64,000 bases of DNA, from NCBI RefSeq assembly GCF_022539505.1, contig NC_061514.1, positions 334,845,090-334,909,089 on the forward strand, given 5' to 3'. The DNA comes from Lolium rigidum. Taxonomy: Eukaryota; Streptophyta; Magnoliopsida; Poales; Poaceae. A program made the translations under genes and the position numbers. The notes beneath the pieces are model-generated. The model had not been told where the DNA came from and made no database searches. It saw only the letters and a list, made by a program, of their open reading frames with translations. Of this stretch, positions 21,926 through 33,292 are shown one piece after another. Every line of letters starts with the position of its first letter. The first letter of the stretch is position 1.

Positions 21926-22041
21926 TCCCGCAGCAGCAGGTTTTTTACGCACTCTTTTCCCCACCAGGGTACCTAAGGGGACTGGGGGGTTTTTAATGAG
22001 GCGGCCTGCTGTCTTAATATATGGTGTTTTCAAAAAAAAAA

Positions 22042-22059
22042 AGAGTAAATATTTTGTCA
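22042..22059. repeat. right target-site duplication of the LINE
   Basis: It is an exact copy of 3315-3332, immediately after the A tract. Confidence 0.93.
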
Positions 22060-22424
22060 AATACTTATGTTAGCAAATGAAAATACAGCTTACATTTCTT
22101 TATGGAAGGAGTATAGTAAAGATCACTAACCCTTCCATGGCGTCGGCTAGTTTTCAGGTGACAACCAATCGAGGGTGGTGGCAATGCATTTTTAGTCGTG
22201 TGCCTGGACCTTAGAGGAATGTGACGATGGCAACTGCTTTCTATATTGTTTGGCATCTACGGAAGCAGCCTAGCAGAAGATTTTTATAGAGCAAGGCGAT
22301 TACTAGTGTCTGTTTGCCTTTGGCATCCGAGTACGGCGCTTGTGTGCTCAAGCCATAGGTACTGTAGCGTGTTCGCGACGAGGTGACATTTTCAAACAGA
22401 TGAAAAAATGTTATCCATACAGCA

Positions 22425-25374
22425 TTACAGCGGAACCCAACACTTACTGCAGTTGCAGGGCTCAAGAACCTTAAATTTCACTGTTGGGGGAACTTTCCCC
22501 TCGATGTATGTCCTGATAGCCACAACAGCCTTTCGGGCTTCGTTAACTGTATCCTTATCCAAAGGAAAACACTTGGCAAACTTTCTCCTATGATACCCGT
22601 TGGTGGTGTCCAGAATAAGGTGCTTTAGTGAAGTCGCATAACCAAGAATACATCTAGTTAGTTCAATCATGGTCTTCCAGGGGCGAAAGCCATTGATAAT
22701 CACACTTTTGAGCTTGCCATGGCGGTGTTTCCGAATGCAACCTGCCAATGAGAAGTCTTCGCCAATTTTGACTCCAGGAATAAAACCAGATTCTATGGTA
22801 GGCACCTCTACCTGCATGGATGTACTTCCCGATATCAGTTTCTTAAGCAAAACTTTGTGACATAATATTGTTAGTCCATTTTTAAGTACATTATAGTAAA
22901 TCAATTGACCGTAAGAGTTGGGATGAAGGGCATCCATACAGAAAAGTAACACCAAGAACAGTTGATTCTTAGCAAGATTGAGTTTACTAAGGTAATGCGT
23001 AAGGTATCACCGATTCACAGTTAATGTAGTAATTCATTGTATCTACTGCATAAAACTGATGTGACAAAAATAGTTTGTAAGAAAAAAGTACATGATAGTT
23101 CACCAAATAAAAATGAAGAAGGGCCGAGCTAATCTGTCTAGTTATAATCAAGACAAGGTATAATCTACTAATAATTATTTCGCATAAAAAAAAGTATTGA
23201 GAAATGGAGAATGACTTACACGCAAAACAAACATCTTCAAGTTGGGAGAAGCATCAAGAAAAGAAACCAAAGAGCAGAAGTCGTAATCTGGAGAACGAGT
23301 TGGTATGAAAAGCTTTATCTCCAAATACTTGAGGTGCAGGAATTTACCCAAAACCATTGGTGTATTGACTTTCTGAAAAAAAAAATGCCCAAAGATTAGA
23401 ACTTATTTATAGCTTAGGTCAACAAATTACTGAACTGGTACACGAAAGATAACACTAACCTCATAAAGTGAGTACAGAAAAAGAGTTTCGACATTTGGCG
23501 CAATGGATAAAAGCTTGGTACTAGCATAATGGAGCAGGTTAGGCACATCGGTACTTGTCATCTGCATTTTCTTCACTTGCAATGAACCTCCGAGAGAGAT
23601 AGGTATTGTGGGGCCATCATAACTGAGGATGGAGACTTTCGGAGCACTGCATTCTATCATCTGCAACAATTTGCAACTGTACACGTCCAGTCTATTAAGC
23701 TTCGACAAAAGATGTGATAGCTTTAAGCAACGTATATCATAGCAGTACTCGAGGTCCAGATGCTCTAATGCGAAGGAATTGGACAGAAGAAGACACAACT
23801 CCTCCTCAGTAATACCAACATCATGCAGACGAACAGTCCTCAAACTACTCAAGCAACCAACTTTGCCTACAGAATGAAACAAGCAGCTACTGAGGTGAAA
23901 ATACTGAATTGAGTGTGCCCGCTCGCGAGATAAAAGTGAACCAGGAAAGTTGTACTTCATTTCGTTTTCTATGGGGAGCCCTAGCACAAATTCTTTTATC
24001 CCAGGCGTAAGTGCAACTTCTAGCCAGCGATCAAGATAACTTGGATGCACACTGAAATCATTGCGAGTTTGCAATTTAAATATCTCCACCCCAACGCCAG
24101 AGTGATTTTGCATGATGTGGTCAACTCTGTTGATAAAATCTTTTGTTTGTTTGCGAAGTGCTCTCATATCAAATATGAGCTTGGGATAGCATCTCCAAGA
24201 GTGAAGAAAACTATGAGACAAGCAGGCAGCACGAGCAGCATCTTCCATTGGCATAAGTGCATGTATCTTCCAAAGGATATCCTGCAGAAACATGCTACAA
24301 GAATTAAGTGTTGAAGAGTGTTGGCCATGATGACTTGTTGCTCTACATTACTCATTGAGATCAATTGTACGCCCCGTGGAGCGCGTACCAATGGATTGTA
24401 CATTTTACTAGTTCAGAGCTGGCATGCCCTACAAATGGACTTTATGTTTCATGTTGAATAAAATTTGAATAGGGGTGTTTTGCCCTCGGGCTCTACGACA
24501 AATTACTGAATGATTAACTCCCTCCATCCCATATTACTTGTCGCCTAAACGAGTGAACACACTAAAATGTGTCTAGATACATGCAAATCAGCGACAAGTA
24601 ATATGGATCAAAGGGAGTAATTCAGTTACTGTTATCAAGCAAACATGATTTGAACATTGAATTACTTTATGCCAAAAATTAGAAAATATAAGAGGATGCA
24701 TTACTGCCTATGTTTGTAAATACACATTGTTTTGGTCTTGGGAACAGCCTCCAACGTGCAGCTTTGACTGACTTTTCACATAAGTATGTTATAGTAAGCA
24801 TATATTATGTCACCATTACAATGTTTGTCATGACGAATATAATGATTCTATTTCACATGAAAAACTATAAGTTTTACATAAAATAGTTGACTTTTCGCTT
24901 TCTAGGACATCTCATCTATTTCCGAAAAAAGGAAAGTAGTACTCCCTCCGGACCTAATTAATTGACACAGCTCAGGAGTACAATTGTAGTGGACATAGTA
25001 TATGGCCGCGCGCATTAACTTGGTCCAGGGGGAATATTTTAGTTGCAGTTACATCATACCTCTGGAAGGGTAACCTCTGGCTCCAATACATCAGCACTCA
25101 GAGAACCATCAGCCTGTTGGCAAGGTGAAACCTTCCTTTCAGCATGAGAGACAGTTAATCCAACATCTGTAGCCCACCCAACAAGGTCACAATATAGCAC
25201 AAGAGAATGAGCAAGGATCGATACAATTACAACACATTTACAGACTCTACACAAGTATAAGCTGCTTGAGGCCTTACCAGTTATAAACTTCAGCGGATGA
25301 TGAGATGCAGGACTGCAGGACGATGGGAGGTCAGCAACAGGCTCGAGTGGACGTGGGGATGAGGAGGAAGCCAT
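22425..25374 (-). CDS. F-box/LRR protein (FBXL type), five exons
   Basis: Exons are 25374-25278, 25166-25060, 24281-23460, 23372-23220 and 22811-22425. All junctions are GT-AG, the phases agree, and the product is 521 aa. Residues 1-65 are a Ser/Pro-rich leader (MASSSSPRPLEPVADLPS). The F-box starts at about 66, crosses the exon 2/3 junction (TLPE then DILWKIHALMPM) and ends near WRCYPKL. Leucine-rich repeats follow (VRLHDVGITEEELCLLLSNS, ALEHLDLEYC, LNRLDVYSC). The C-terminus (LKHLILDTTNGYHRRKFAKC to CSKCWVPL) is the end common in grass F-box/LRR proteins. F-box proteins bind SKP1 and select targets for SCF ubiquitin ligases; the target here is unknown. Intron 2 carries two Stowaway MITEs. 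A LINE tail ends 366 bp past the stop. Confidence 0.88.
24518..24617. mobile_element. Stowaway MITE in intron 2 of the F-box gene
   Basis: Termini CTCCCTCCATCCCATATTAC and GTAATATGGATCAAAGGGAG form near-perfect inverted repeats over about 25 bp in a 100-bp element, with TA flanks. Confidence 0.85.
24942..25033. mobile_element. degenerate Stowaway MITE in intron 2 of the F-box gene
   Basis: It begins CTCCCTCCGGACC after TA and ends GGTCCAGGGGGA, an imperfect inverted match. The interior is not related to the neighbour at 24518. Confidence 0.6.
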
Positions 25375-27604
25375 CGATGAGTTGGAAAAGGCAACTGTAG
25401 CAAACTCTAGGAGATGATGAGATTGACAGCGGGTCTTAGCGTTGTCTGATGTTGTTCACTTTATTACCAAAGGGACCACTGTCATAGCGCAAGAACAAAG
25501 AGCATTCAAATGTAGTTTGTTTAATTGCAGAAGAAGAAATAGCACACTGTAACGCAACATACTATATACAGGTCCATCTTAGTATGCAGCAGCACAAAAA
25601 TTATTTACTAGAACAAATCCAGATCTAGAGCCCCATTGTGTCAAGAGATGACACCCGCTAAGACCTTGGACAACACCGAACTGGATGGAACAATGAACAA
25701 TGAACAATACATAAATCGATGAGTTGGCACAAAAGAGCAAGCTTATTTTTTGATTTGGATAAGAAACTAGACGTGCGGCTTGAAAATGAAGCCTAGACAG
25801 TATTTTTTTAAGACCTTACGTGAGACGCGCTTGAACCGAGGAGGCCGATCTCCAGGGAGATCTGGCCAGAAGATAGTAGGACATGGGGCAGGAGAAGAGA
25901 GATCGTGCCTCCTCTACCTCTGACACAAGGAGTCATGCACAGAATTCTTCTACTTCCGACACAATACTAAACAGGGCACCGACTTGTCATGGAATAGAGG
26001 AATCGATAGATTACGAAACAGGCAGCCTAATTTCTGAACAATGACTCAAATGAGCGATATCCGACATCATTTGTGTTTGTGAAAAGCGCTGAAACTCAAC
26101 GGTTCATGCTGAAAAAAAAAAGGTGTGATGGCTCCACTCCTGAGTCCATCCCCTGATGTATATTGCGATCTGCCACCAGTGCTGGCTATAGATGGCGCCA
26201 CGTCTAAGTTGATGAACGAAAAAAAAAAACACTTCACGTGACAACTTTCAACTCAGTGAAGAACAGATTTCAACACCAAACACATTCAATTAGTTGAATT
26301 CAAAGCTTTGCGCTGATATGATTTCAGCTTTCATCTGACAGAACACAAACGTTCGGCCGTGATAAAGAAACTGAGCACTGAACTCCAGGAAACGTAGGTT
26401 TCAGCTCACATGACACTGAACTTTTGACTAGCGATAGCGAAATCGACCCCAATTAAACTAGATAACCAGTATAAGTTAGTGCAATAGCATCCATAAATCG
26501 TGTGTATTATCAAAATTAACTCGGAAATTTGAAGTTAAAGCCCCAAAAGGGAACAGATCAGGATCACCCAGAAAATGGGGATTTTTATGCGTACCACGTG
26601 GAGGTGATGAGGAAGGGCAGCGGCGGTGGGGCGTCAAGCCGCCGGTCGCCGCTGACTAGATGGACGGTGGAGGGGCAGAGGCGCGCCGGGAGTCGGCAGT
26701 CGCCGCTGACGAGACGTGGCCTGCCCGGGGATTGAGGACGTAGCCTGCACCGGGTGCTCAACGGAAGCAGGGAGCGGAGACAGTAACCCGCCGTTGAACG
26801 AACCCCGCTGAAGAAGAGGGGCTACGGCGGCGGCGGCGCCCTTGGTGTCAGTCAGGTGGTGGTGCGCCGGTGCGGTGCGGTGCGGGGAGAAAAGAAACGA
26901 CGGGATTTGGGTCTTTTCCGTCTCGCTCCGGAAAAGGGAAGGAAGACGCAGGGCAAATTCCCGTATGCTATTCAAATTCAAGTTCCTCATCTTTTTAGCA
27001 AAATTCCCCATACAATTAGACTCCGCATCGGAGATAATGTGGGCTCCAAATATGAGATTCAATCCTGTGCACGTTTTTTATTTATTTTTCTTTTTTTACC
27101 CTTCTCGTTTTCTTATTTTACCTTTGCTTTTTTGGGTTTTCGCCTTTTAAAAATTATCGTTTCTACCGGCGGTAGCGAGCTTCAACTCAATTTGCGCAGT
27201 GGCGAGAACGAATCGGACAAGTTCAACTCCGGTGGAAGTTATGTCGATTCGTTTGTAGGCGGTCTCAATTCAGTGGTGGCATGCGTGAATCGCGTTGCGG
27301 TGAAATTAAATCGGGGAAGAGTTTGGGTATTGGAAAATGTGCTCGGCAGAGGATGGAGGAGAGAGATAAAACGTTGCGTATGTGGTCACTTATCGGTGCT
27401 AGTGGGATGTAAATAACTGTTTCGCAAAATGAACTCTACGTATTTATATAAAAACTTGAGCACCTCCAATTTTTCAGAACCGTGGAGCTAAAAGGGAGGA
27501 CACCGGAGCACACCTCCGTGAATAACACAAAGAGAGGAACAATGAGAGGCATGGAACGAAGGAGCTCTATTGAAGAAATCCAGTTTGTGGTATCACGACA
27601 CTAA
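25375..27604. other. no gene recognised (F-box upstream region and GC-rich patch)
   Basis: The first 1.1 kb is AT-rich with no convincing ORF and should hold the F-box promoter. A GC-rich patch (26600-26900) and the stretch to 27420 give several medium ORFs on both strands. None has a recognisable motif, and their composition is simple (Arg, Gly, Ala). The patch could be the 5' end of an unrecognised transcript. Confidence 0.5.
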
Positions 27605-28035
27605 GAGCATCTCCAGTCGCGTCCCCCAAATGAGGTTTGGGGGACCGCGGACAAGAAATGGGGAAAAAAACGGTCCAGTCGCGTCCTTCCAAAGCTAATT
27701 AGCGCCTCATTTTGTGTCCGGCGTCCCCGGTAGAGACTCTATGCATAGAGTCTCTACCGGGGAAGCCGGACACAAAAACTGCGTCCACATGCATGCATGC
27801 AGCCCCTATTCCCCACATGCTAGTCTGTTTCCCCACACTTTCTCTCACCTACTTTTCCCACATGGGGTGGTCCCCTCTATTAAAATGCATGCATCCGGAC
27901 GCTGTTTGAGGGACGCGGCTGGGAAGGGCCTCTTTTTTGTACAGATTTTTGGTCTCTTTTTGTCCGGCGCGGTCCCAAACATGCCCCAAATCATTTGTGC
28001 CGGACGCTTTTTGAGGGACGCGACTGGAGATGCTC
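27605..28035. mobile_element. Tourist-type MITE (PIF/Harbinger), 431 bp
   Basis: Termini GAGCATCTCCAGTCGCGTCC and GGACGCGACTGGAGATGCTC are perfect inverted repeats, flanked by the 3-bp duplication TAA (27602-27604 and 28036-28038). A TAA duplication with GAGCATCTCC ends fits PIF/Harbinger. The same termini bound 51008-52097. The interior carries a 40-bp perfect palindrome. Confidence 0.85.
27724..27763. repeat. 40-bp perfect palindrome inside the MITE
   Basis: The left half TCCCCGGTAGAGACTCTATG is followed at once by its exact reverse complement, with no loop. It could extrude as a cruciform or fold as an RNA hairpin. Confidence 0.93.
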
Positions 28036-28679
28036 TAAGCCTAAGGCGTTAGGCCATTTCCAATGTGGCGACTCATCCCGTGCCCGTTTGTCTCGTTGTG
28101 TCGAATCGGATAAAATCTTGGCCCAACACGCGGATGCATCCTAAAAACGAATGGCCGCGGCATTCGGGACGACCCAAAGCCGGCTTAAATCTGAGTCAGG
28201 TTTGCGTGGCCGCGGACACCGAGGGCTGACCTCTCGTGTCCTCCCCTTGTCCTCCCCTGGCCCGCATGTCTGCGTCCCAAAATACAACCCCCTCGCGGAT
28301 AACTTCCCCCCGCTCTGCCGCCACCCCACGACCGCCGATTTGCGACCATTGTCGATGCCGGCCACCGACATCGAGACGCCGACAAGCGGTGCGGCAGCAT
28401 AGGATGCGGCCCGATGGTTTCGCATGTGCTTTCGCGGCCTCGTGCAGCATCACAGGACGCCACCACCGACGTTGTGGTCCTCTCGCCGCCGCAAGTCCTC
28501 CCGCTGTCACCAGCTTCGCCGTTGCCGACAGAGATGAGCTCTCGTGCACCGTGCTTCCAGGCTGCATGTCGCCGGAGCGACCATTGCCTACAGGTCCCTA
28601 CGGAGGCATTGGATTGCCCCCGCCCGCGTGGTATTCGATGAAATGGGTCAACTAATTTGTCCCATTTCACTTGTAGATC

Positions 28680-30076
28680 ATGGTGGACAGCGGCGACGAG
28701 TTCTTCTACAAGAACGCCATCGACACGTCCTCGGACGGCGAGTCCGACGACGACTTTCTCACGGAGGCTGCGTAACTCATCCGCGAGTACAATGTCATGC
28801 AGATCCCCGTATACCGGGGGTCCTTGCCAGGGCGCGCACCGGCCTTGGACCGTAAAAGAGAATGCTGCCACGACATGCTCTTCCACGACTACTTCCACTA
28901 CAACAAGGCATTGTTCGCGCCGCAGTTGTTTCGCCACCGTTTTCGGGTGTCTAGACCGTTGTTCAACTGGATAATGGATGGCGTCAAGGTCTACGACGGC
29001 TACTTCATCGCCAAACAGAATGTAGTTGGCAAGGTAGTACTATCTTCATATAAAAAATGCACGGCAGCGATTAGGATGCTATCATATGGTGTTGCCGGTG
29101 ACTACGTAGATGAGTACGTCCGGATGAGCGAGTCCAGCTTCTTGGAAGCGATGTACAGGTTATACATAGCAGTGATCGCTGTGTAAAAAAAGGGCAGCCC
29201 CATGTATGAAGCTCCCGCTTTGCGCGGGGTCCGGGGAGGGGCCGGACCACATTGGGTCATTCTACGCAGTCACTACAGAGGACACAGCCCGTCTGTTGTC
29301 AATCAATACTTCTAGGATTTCCTGGGATGCTTGGCAGCATAGATTGCATGCACTGGGAGTGGAAAAACTTCCCTTTTGGTTGGTTGGGGTCATACAAGGG
29401 CCATTCCGAGGGGTGCACAATGATTTTTTAAGCCGTTGCTTCACATGACACACGGATTTGGCACGCATTCTTCAGAATGGCTGGCTCACACAATGACATC
29501 AGTGTGCTGCAGGGCTCTCTGGTGTTTGATAGACTTGTGTATGGTCAGTTCCCTGATGTGGATTTTGAGATCAATGGTCACCACTACAACAAGGGGTACT
29601 ACCTTGTTGATGATGTCTATCCACCTTAGGCTACGCTAGTGAAGACCATTCGTCGTCCCAATTCAGAGCAGGAGGCAAGGTTTTCCAAAGAGTAAGAGGC
29701 AGCTCAGAAAGATGTCGAGTGGGCGTTTGGTATCCTCCAAGCTCGTTGGGCTATCGTCAGACACCCAGCTAGAGCATGGAGTGTGCAAATCATGTGGGAG
29801 GTGATGACCGCTTGTGCTATCATGCACAACATGATTGTTGAGGTAGAGCATGATGATTCACTATTTGATAATGATTGGGAAGGTCAGGGAGAGTTGGTTG
29901 CTCGTCAAGGTGGTTCGGCTTCATTCCAGGATATCCTCCATGTGCATCACGAAATTTGGGACCAAACGGTTCATAACCAGCTTCAGACTGATTTGGTTGA
30001 GCACATGTGGAGGCATGTTAACAACAATATTGCAAACAACAACAATGACGAAAATCCTAAAGAAAACAATACCTAG
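28680..30076 (+). pseudogene. Harbinger (HARBI1-like) DDE transposase, broken
   Basis: The coding sense starts at ATG 28680 (MVDSGDEFFYKNAIDTSSDG) and meets a TAA at 28773. It continues in the same frame with DYFHYNKALFAPQLFRHRF, SYKKCTAAIRMLSYGVAGD and VDEYVRMSESSFLEAMYRLY. A SINE fragment interrupts at about 29186. After it, in shifted frames, come the DDE blocks: [45 protein letters not shown] and DVEWAFGILQARW. The end (MWEVMTACAIMHNMIVEVEH to 30076) is open. The three catalytic acidic positions (SIDC, SHNDI, VEWAFG) can still be read. Internal stops also occur near 29628 and 29695. It cannot make an active enzyme. Confidence 0.85.
29186..29268 (+). mobile_element. Au-type SINE fragment inside the transposase
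   Basis: An A run is followed by GGGCAGCCCCATGTATGAAG, then CTCCCGC, GCGGGGTCCGGGGAGGGGCC and a B-box-like GGCCGGACCAC. This is the tRNA-derived start of the grass/wheat Au SINE. The 3' body is missing, and the transposase sense resumes right afterwards. Confidence 0.65.
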
Positions 30077-30356
30077 GCCATTTTTGTCATTTTACACTTT
30101 TTTAATAAGTACTTTGTCATTTAATAGGTAGACAGTAATTTTATGTAATAAATCTAGATCATTTAAACTTATTTATATATTTTTATAATTTTATATGTCT
30201 TATATTGAGTTTAAAGGCCAAATGCCAAATACTTTTGACCGTGACCTATATCTATCCGCGTTGGGTGCAGCGCGCGACCTAAAAAACTGTACGGAGGTCG
30301 GCCACTGTCCGCGTGTCGTTCCGTATGTTTGGGTTTCCCCGTTGGAGATACCCTTA

Positions 30357-30850
30357 GTAGCTGCTGAACTGAAATGGAATCCCCTTCCGGAAAACTTTAT
30401 CATGTTTAATCTAGATGGAGCCTTTGCTGTGACTCTGCTGGCGACGCTGTATGTGCAGCAGCTCAGCTGGATCACTGGATGTGTGTGCCTCGGCACTACA
30501 GGCTGAAACTGAAGCTCTGCATCAGGCTATCCTCCTACTCGTTGATCAACTCGGTATTGGCCGGTTGACATTTTCAACTGACTGCATGAGCCGGAAACAA
30601 GCTTTGGCAAGTGGTGAAATGGACTTTGCACCGTCGTGTATTAAGTTCAGGCAAATAAGGTTTATTTTTAACATCAGCTTTATTGAGACATAGATTGTTC
30701 ACCGTCCATGTTTATGTAATAAGCCTGCTGACGCTCTCGCATCGCTAGGGGCTGGCGTTGTCTATGGTCACCATGTCACCTGGACAACGGAGGTGCCTGA
30801 CTTTGTAGCCCAGCTGTGTCTTGATGGAAATATGTGTGTTCCATGTAAAT
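30357..30850 (+). pseudogene. LINE ORF2 RNase H relic
   Basis: The sequence reads in broken frames as a LINE-type RNase H: FIMFNLDGAF at about 30400, AETEALHQAILLLVDQLG at 30500-30550, FSTDCM, then CNKPADALASLGAGV at 30720-30760, and a C-terminal tail to TAA at about 30850. Several stops interrupt it. It starts directly after the TTA of the Harbinger element, which suggests the transposon landed in this relic. Confidence 0.6.
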
Positions 30851-31689
30851 AAAAAGCAGGCGTAGAGTATGCATTGCACATGTCTGTTTCATGTATACAT
30901 GACTCTGGTCTACTAGCAAGGCAGCAGACAAAACCAATAGATACGAATTGATCATGGCATAAGTAGAAAAGAGACAGGAATTGATATGCTGCCTGATCCT
31001 GCAACCCACGTAGCGGTAGTGAGGCCAAGATGTTTCTGTCGTGGGCTGAGTCAATGGCCATGATTATTCCGAAGAGAATCTCGATCTCCATTGCCGTTGC
31101 CAAGGATAATTCTTGGCTGATGCCCGAGTAGAAATGTGGCGTGCAGGCTGCTGACGTTTCTTTCTTCCAGTGTGCAGATGAGAGGTACCTGACAGTCACA
31201 GAAAGAAATTTCTTGTGGTTGCATTGTCACATGTGAGACAAGGTAGATATTAAGCCGGGCAGCCATCGATCCAAAGCCACGAAAGAGAGAGAGAATAGAT
31301 GTAACATGTGGAACAGCACAATCTGCGCGCGGTGCCCTTCACATAGACATTCGACAATGTTTAGTGCACAATGATTCAGGGGAACATAAACATTAGGGCC
31401 ATAGATAGGTCCCTGAGGGAAAAGGAGAACGACCAACACGTCACCGATAGCGAGAGCATCCTTTTGGCAGCAAATAATCGCCCTCCACTAACGTACTACT
31501 TGTACCAGGAAAGAGCCGCGAGTCCACTTCGTGTGTGTCACCGATGTGGATTGGGCTGTAAACAAAGGCGCACCAAACTACACCCGAATCCCCTGGAAAT
31601 CCACTTGAAATACCTCCCAGATGATGCTCCCCAAACACCATAAGTAATAGCAGCCACCGCTTCTTCCTCCCAGACACTCACTACTCGTC
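30851..31689. other. no gene recognised; upstream region of the purine permease
   Basis: Only short ORFs without recognisable motifs occur. The last 250 bp should hold the promoter and 5' leader of the permease. No clear TATA box could be assigned by eye. Confidence 0.5.
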
Positions 31690-32808
31690 ATGGACACTAG
31701 CAACAAAGCAGTCGTCAAGCATGCCGCCACGCCCATTCTTCAGGAGCGCCTCCTCTGCCCGCCGCCATCTCTGCTCGCCGACGTGCCCGTGCTCAAGAGC
31801 CAGGCCGTGCGCGGCGCGCTGCTGCTGGCTGCGAACTACGCGGCGCTGTTCGTCGGCTCGGTGTCGTCAACCCTGCTCTCTCGGTTCTACTTCGCGCACG
31901 GCGGCACCGACCGGTGGCTAGCGACCCTCGTCCAGTCCGCCGGATTCCCGGCGCTCCTCCCGCTGCTGCTGTGCGCGCGCCGGCAGCCGTTCAGCGGCTT
32001 CACGCCGCGCCTCGTCCTCTTCTGCGCACTTCTTGGCCTCGTCATGGGCCTGAACAACCTGCTCTACTCATGCGGCACCTCCTACCTGCCCGTGTCCACC
32101 ACGTCGCTGCTCCTCTCCATGCAGCTCGCCTTCACGCTCGCGCTCGCAGCGGCGCTCGTCCGCGTGCCACTCTGCTTCGCCAACGTCAACGCCGTCGTGC
32201 TCCTCACGCTCTCCTCGCTGTTGCTCGCGCTCAAGCACCGCGCTGGCTCGTCCGGCTCCGGCGACACAACCGGCGGCGGAGACTACATGGTCGGCGTCGC
32301 GGCCACCCTGGGCGCCGCGCTCCTTTTCGCCCTCTACTTACCGGCAGCAGAGCTCCTCTACCGGCACGGCAAGTTTACAGGCTTCCACATGGTGGTGGAG
32401 GCGCAGGTGATCATGGAGGCCGTCGCGACTACCGTGGGAGCCGTGGGCATGGTTGTATCCGCGGGCGGCAGCTTGCCGTGGAGCGCCGTTGATCGCTCGT
32501 GGGATCTGTCCCCGGCGGCCTACTACGCTGTCGTTGGGGCGGCGGTGATGAGTTGGCAGCTCTGCTTCCTCGGCACGGCGGGCACCGTGTTCCTCACCAC
32601 ATCCTTGCACGGTGGCATCTGCATGACGGCACTGCTCGTGGTTAACGTTGCCGCTGGCGTGGTCGTCTTCGGCGACGAGTTCGGCGCAGACAAGGCTATC
32701 GCAATGGTGCTCTGCCTCTGGGCCTTCTCGTCCTATGTTTATGGGGAGTACAAGAAAGGGCACAAGACGTCCTGGTATGAGGACCATGGAGCTCTTGATC
32801 GAGTTTGA
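31690..32808 (+). CDS. purine permease (PUP family) transporter
   Basis: The intact, uninterrupted frame encodes 372 aa, normal for plant PUPs (about 350-400). After a short cytosolic N-terminus ([12 protein letters not shown]) there are about ten hydrophobic membrane segments. Family features include [20 protein letters not shown] near residues 47-66, [20 protein letters not shown] near 117-136, [15 protein letters not shown], and [20 protein letters not shown] near 288-307. The C-terminus is hydrophilic ([12 protein letters not shown]). PUPs move adenine, cytokinins and related bases across the plasma or vacuolar membrane, using the proton gradient. GC content is high with C/G-ending codons, typical of single-exon grass genes and unlike the flanks. 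Substrate cannot be told from sequence. Nothing suggests inactivation. Confidence 0.93.
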   Translation: MDTSNKAVVKHAATPILQERLLCPPPSLLADVPVLKSQAVRGALLLAANYAALFVGSVSSTLLSRFYFAHGGTDRWLATLVQSAGFPALLPLLLCARRQPFSGFTPRLVLFCALLGLVMGLNNLLYSCGTSYLPVSTTSLLLSMQLAFTLALAAALVRVPLCFANVNAVVLLTLSSLLLALKHRAGSSGSGDTTGGGDYMVGVAATLGAALLFALYLPAAELLYRHGKFTGFHMVVEAQVIMEAVATTVGAVGMVVSAGGSLPWSAVDRSWDLSPAAYYAVVGAAVMSWQLCFLGTAGTVFLTTSLHGGICMTALLVVNVAAGVVVFGDEFGADKAIAMVLCLWAFSSYVYGEYKKGHKTSWYEDHGALDRV

Positions 32809-33292
32809 GTTTTGTTTATACAGATGCCACAAATTAGATAGTCCAAGTAATGTTTCCGAACAGCCTTGTACATAATGGGAACGTTTATGTTTTCGGAATC
32901 GCTAATTTCAGCCGCATGAGATTTAGTAAATCTCAGTCGAACTCTTTGGCTATTGGATTTATCTCGCGATTTGTCCATATATGACGGTTGCAGTGGGTTG
33001 TAGCTCTGATTTTCCTAGTTGCAAATGTTTTACAACTGATATTTTTCTAGTTACATGTGGGTTGTAACTGACAAAAAATATCCGTAACGGTAAATTTGCT
33101 TCAAAATTCGTACTGACCTATGAACTACACGTGAGTTGCAACTAGATTATGAGATTTGGATAACATCATGGCGAGCTCAGGAATTCAGACGAGTACCCCC
33201 TTAATTCAGACGCATAACATCTGTACCTCTTCCGCTGGAGTTTGAAGAACACATGAGCGCACAAAGACAGAGAGATTTTACCAAGGTTTAGA

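Larger units (their letters stand above)
3333..22041 (+). mobile_element. full-length L1-type LINE, split by a nested gypsy element
   Basis: The non-LTR retrotransposon lies between perfect 18-bp duplications and ends in an A tract (about 22032-22041). Without the nested element and one copy of its 5-bp duplication it is about 5.77 kb, normal for a complete plant L1. Its order is a 5' UTR (3333-3599), ORF1 (3600-4438 continuing at 17375-17816), ORF2 (17813-21925) and a short 3' UTR. ORF2 is open throughout, so the LINE was probably intact when it was hit. Confidence 0.92.
28052..30353 (+). mobile_element. PIF/Harbinger element with decayed transposase, 2.3 kb
   Basis: Termini GGCCATTTCCAATG and the imperfect inverted end CGTTGGAGATACCC are flanked by TTA (28049-28051 and 30354-30356), the classic target of this superfamily. 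It lies 16 bp from the end of the MITE at 27605-28035 and interrupts or abuts an RNase H relic to the right. It carries one transposase gene with stops and a SINE insertion; no Myb-like second ORF was seen. Confidence 0.82.

Noticed and set aside
28141..28937. Minus- and plus-strand frames in the 5' part of the Harbinger element
   Set aside because: Composition-driven in GC-rich sequence. They contain no Myb/trihelix motif that would make a second Harbinger protein.
31721..32832. Alternative frames inside the purine permease gene
   Set aside because: They are Arg/Ala/Pro-rich shadows of a high-GC gene with a clear membrane protein frame.
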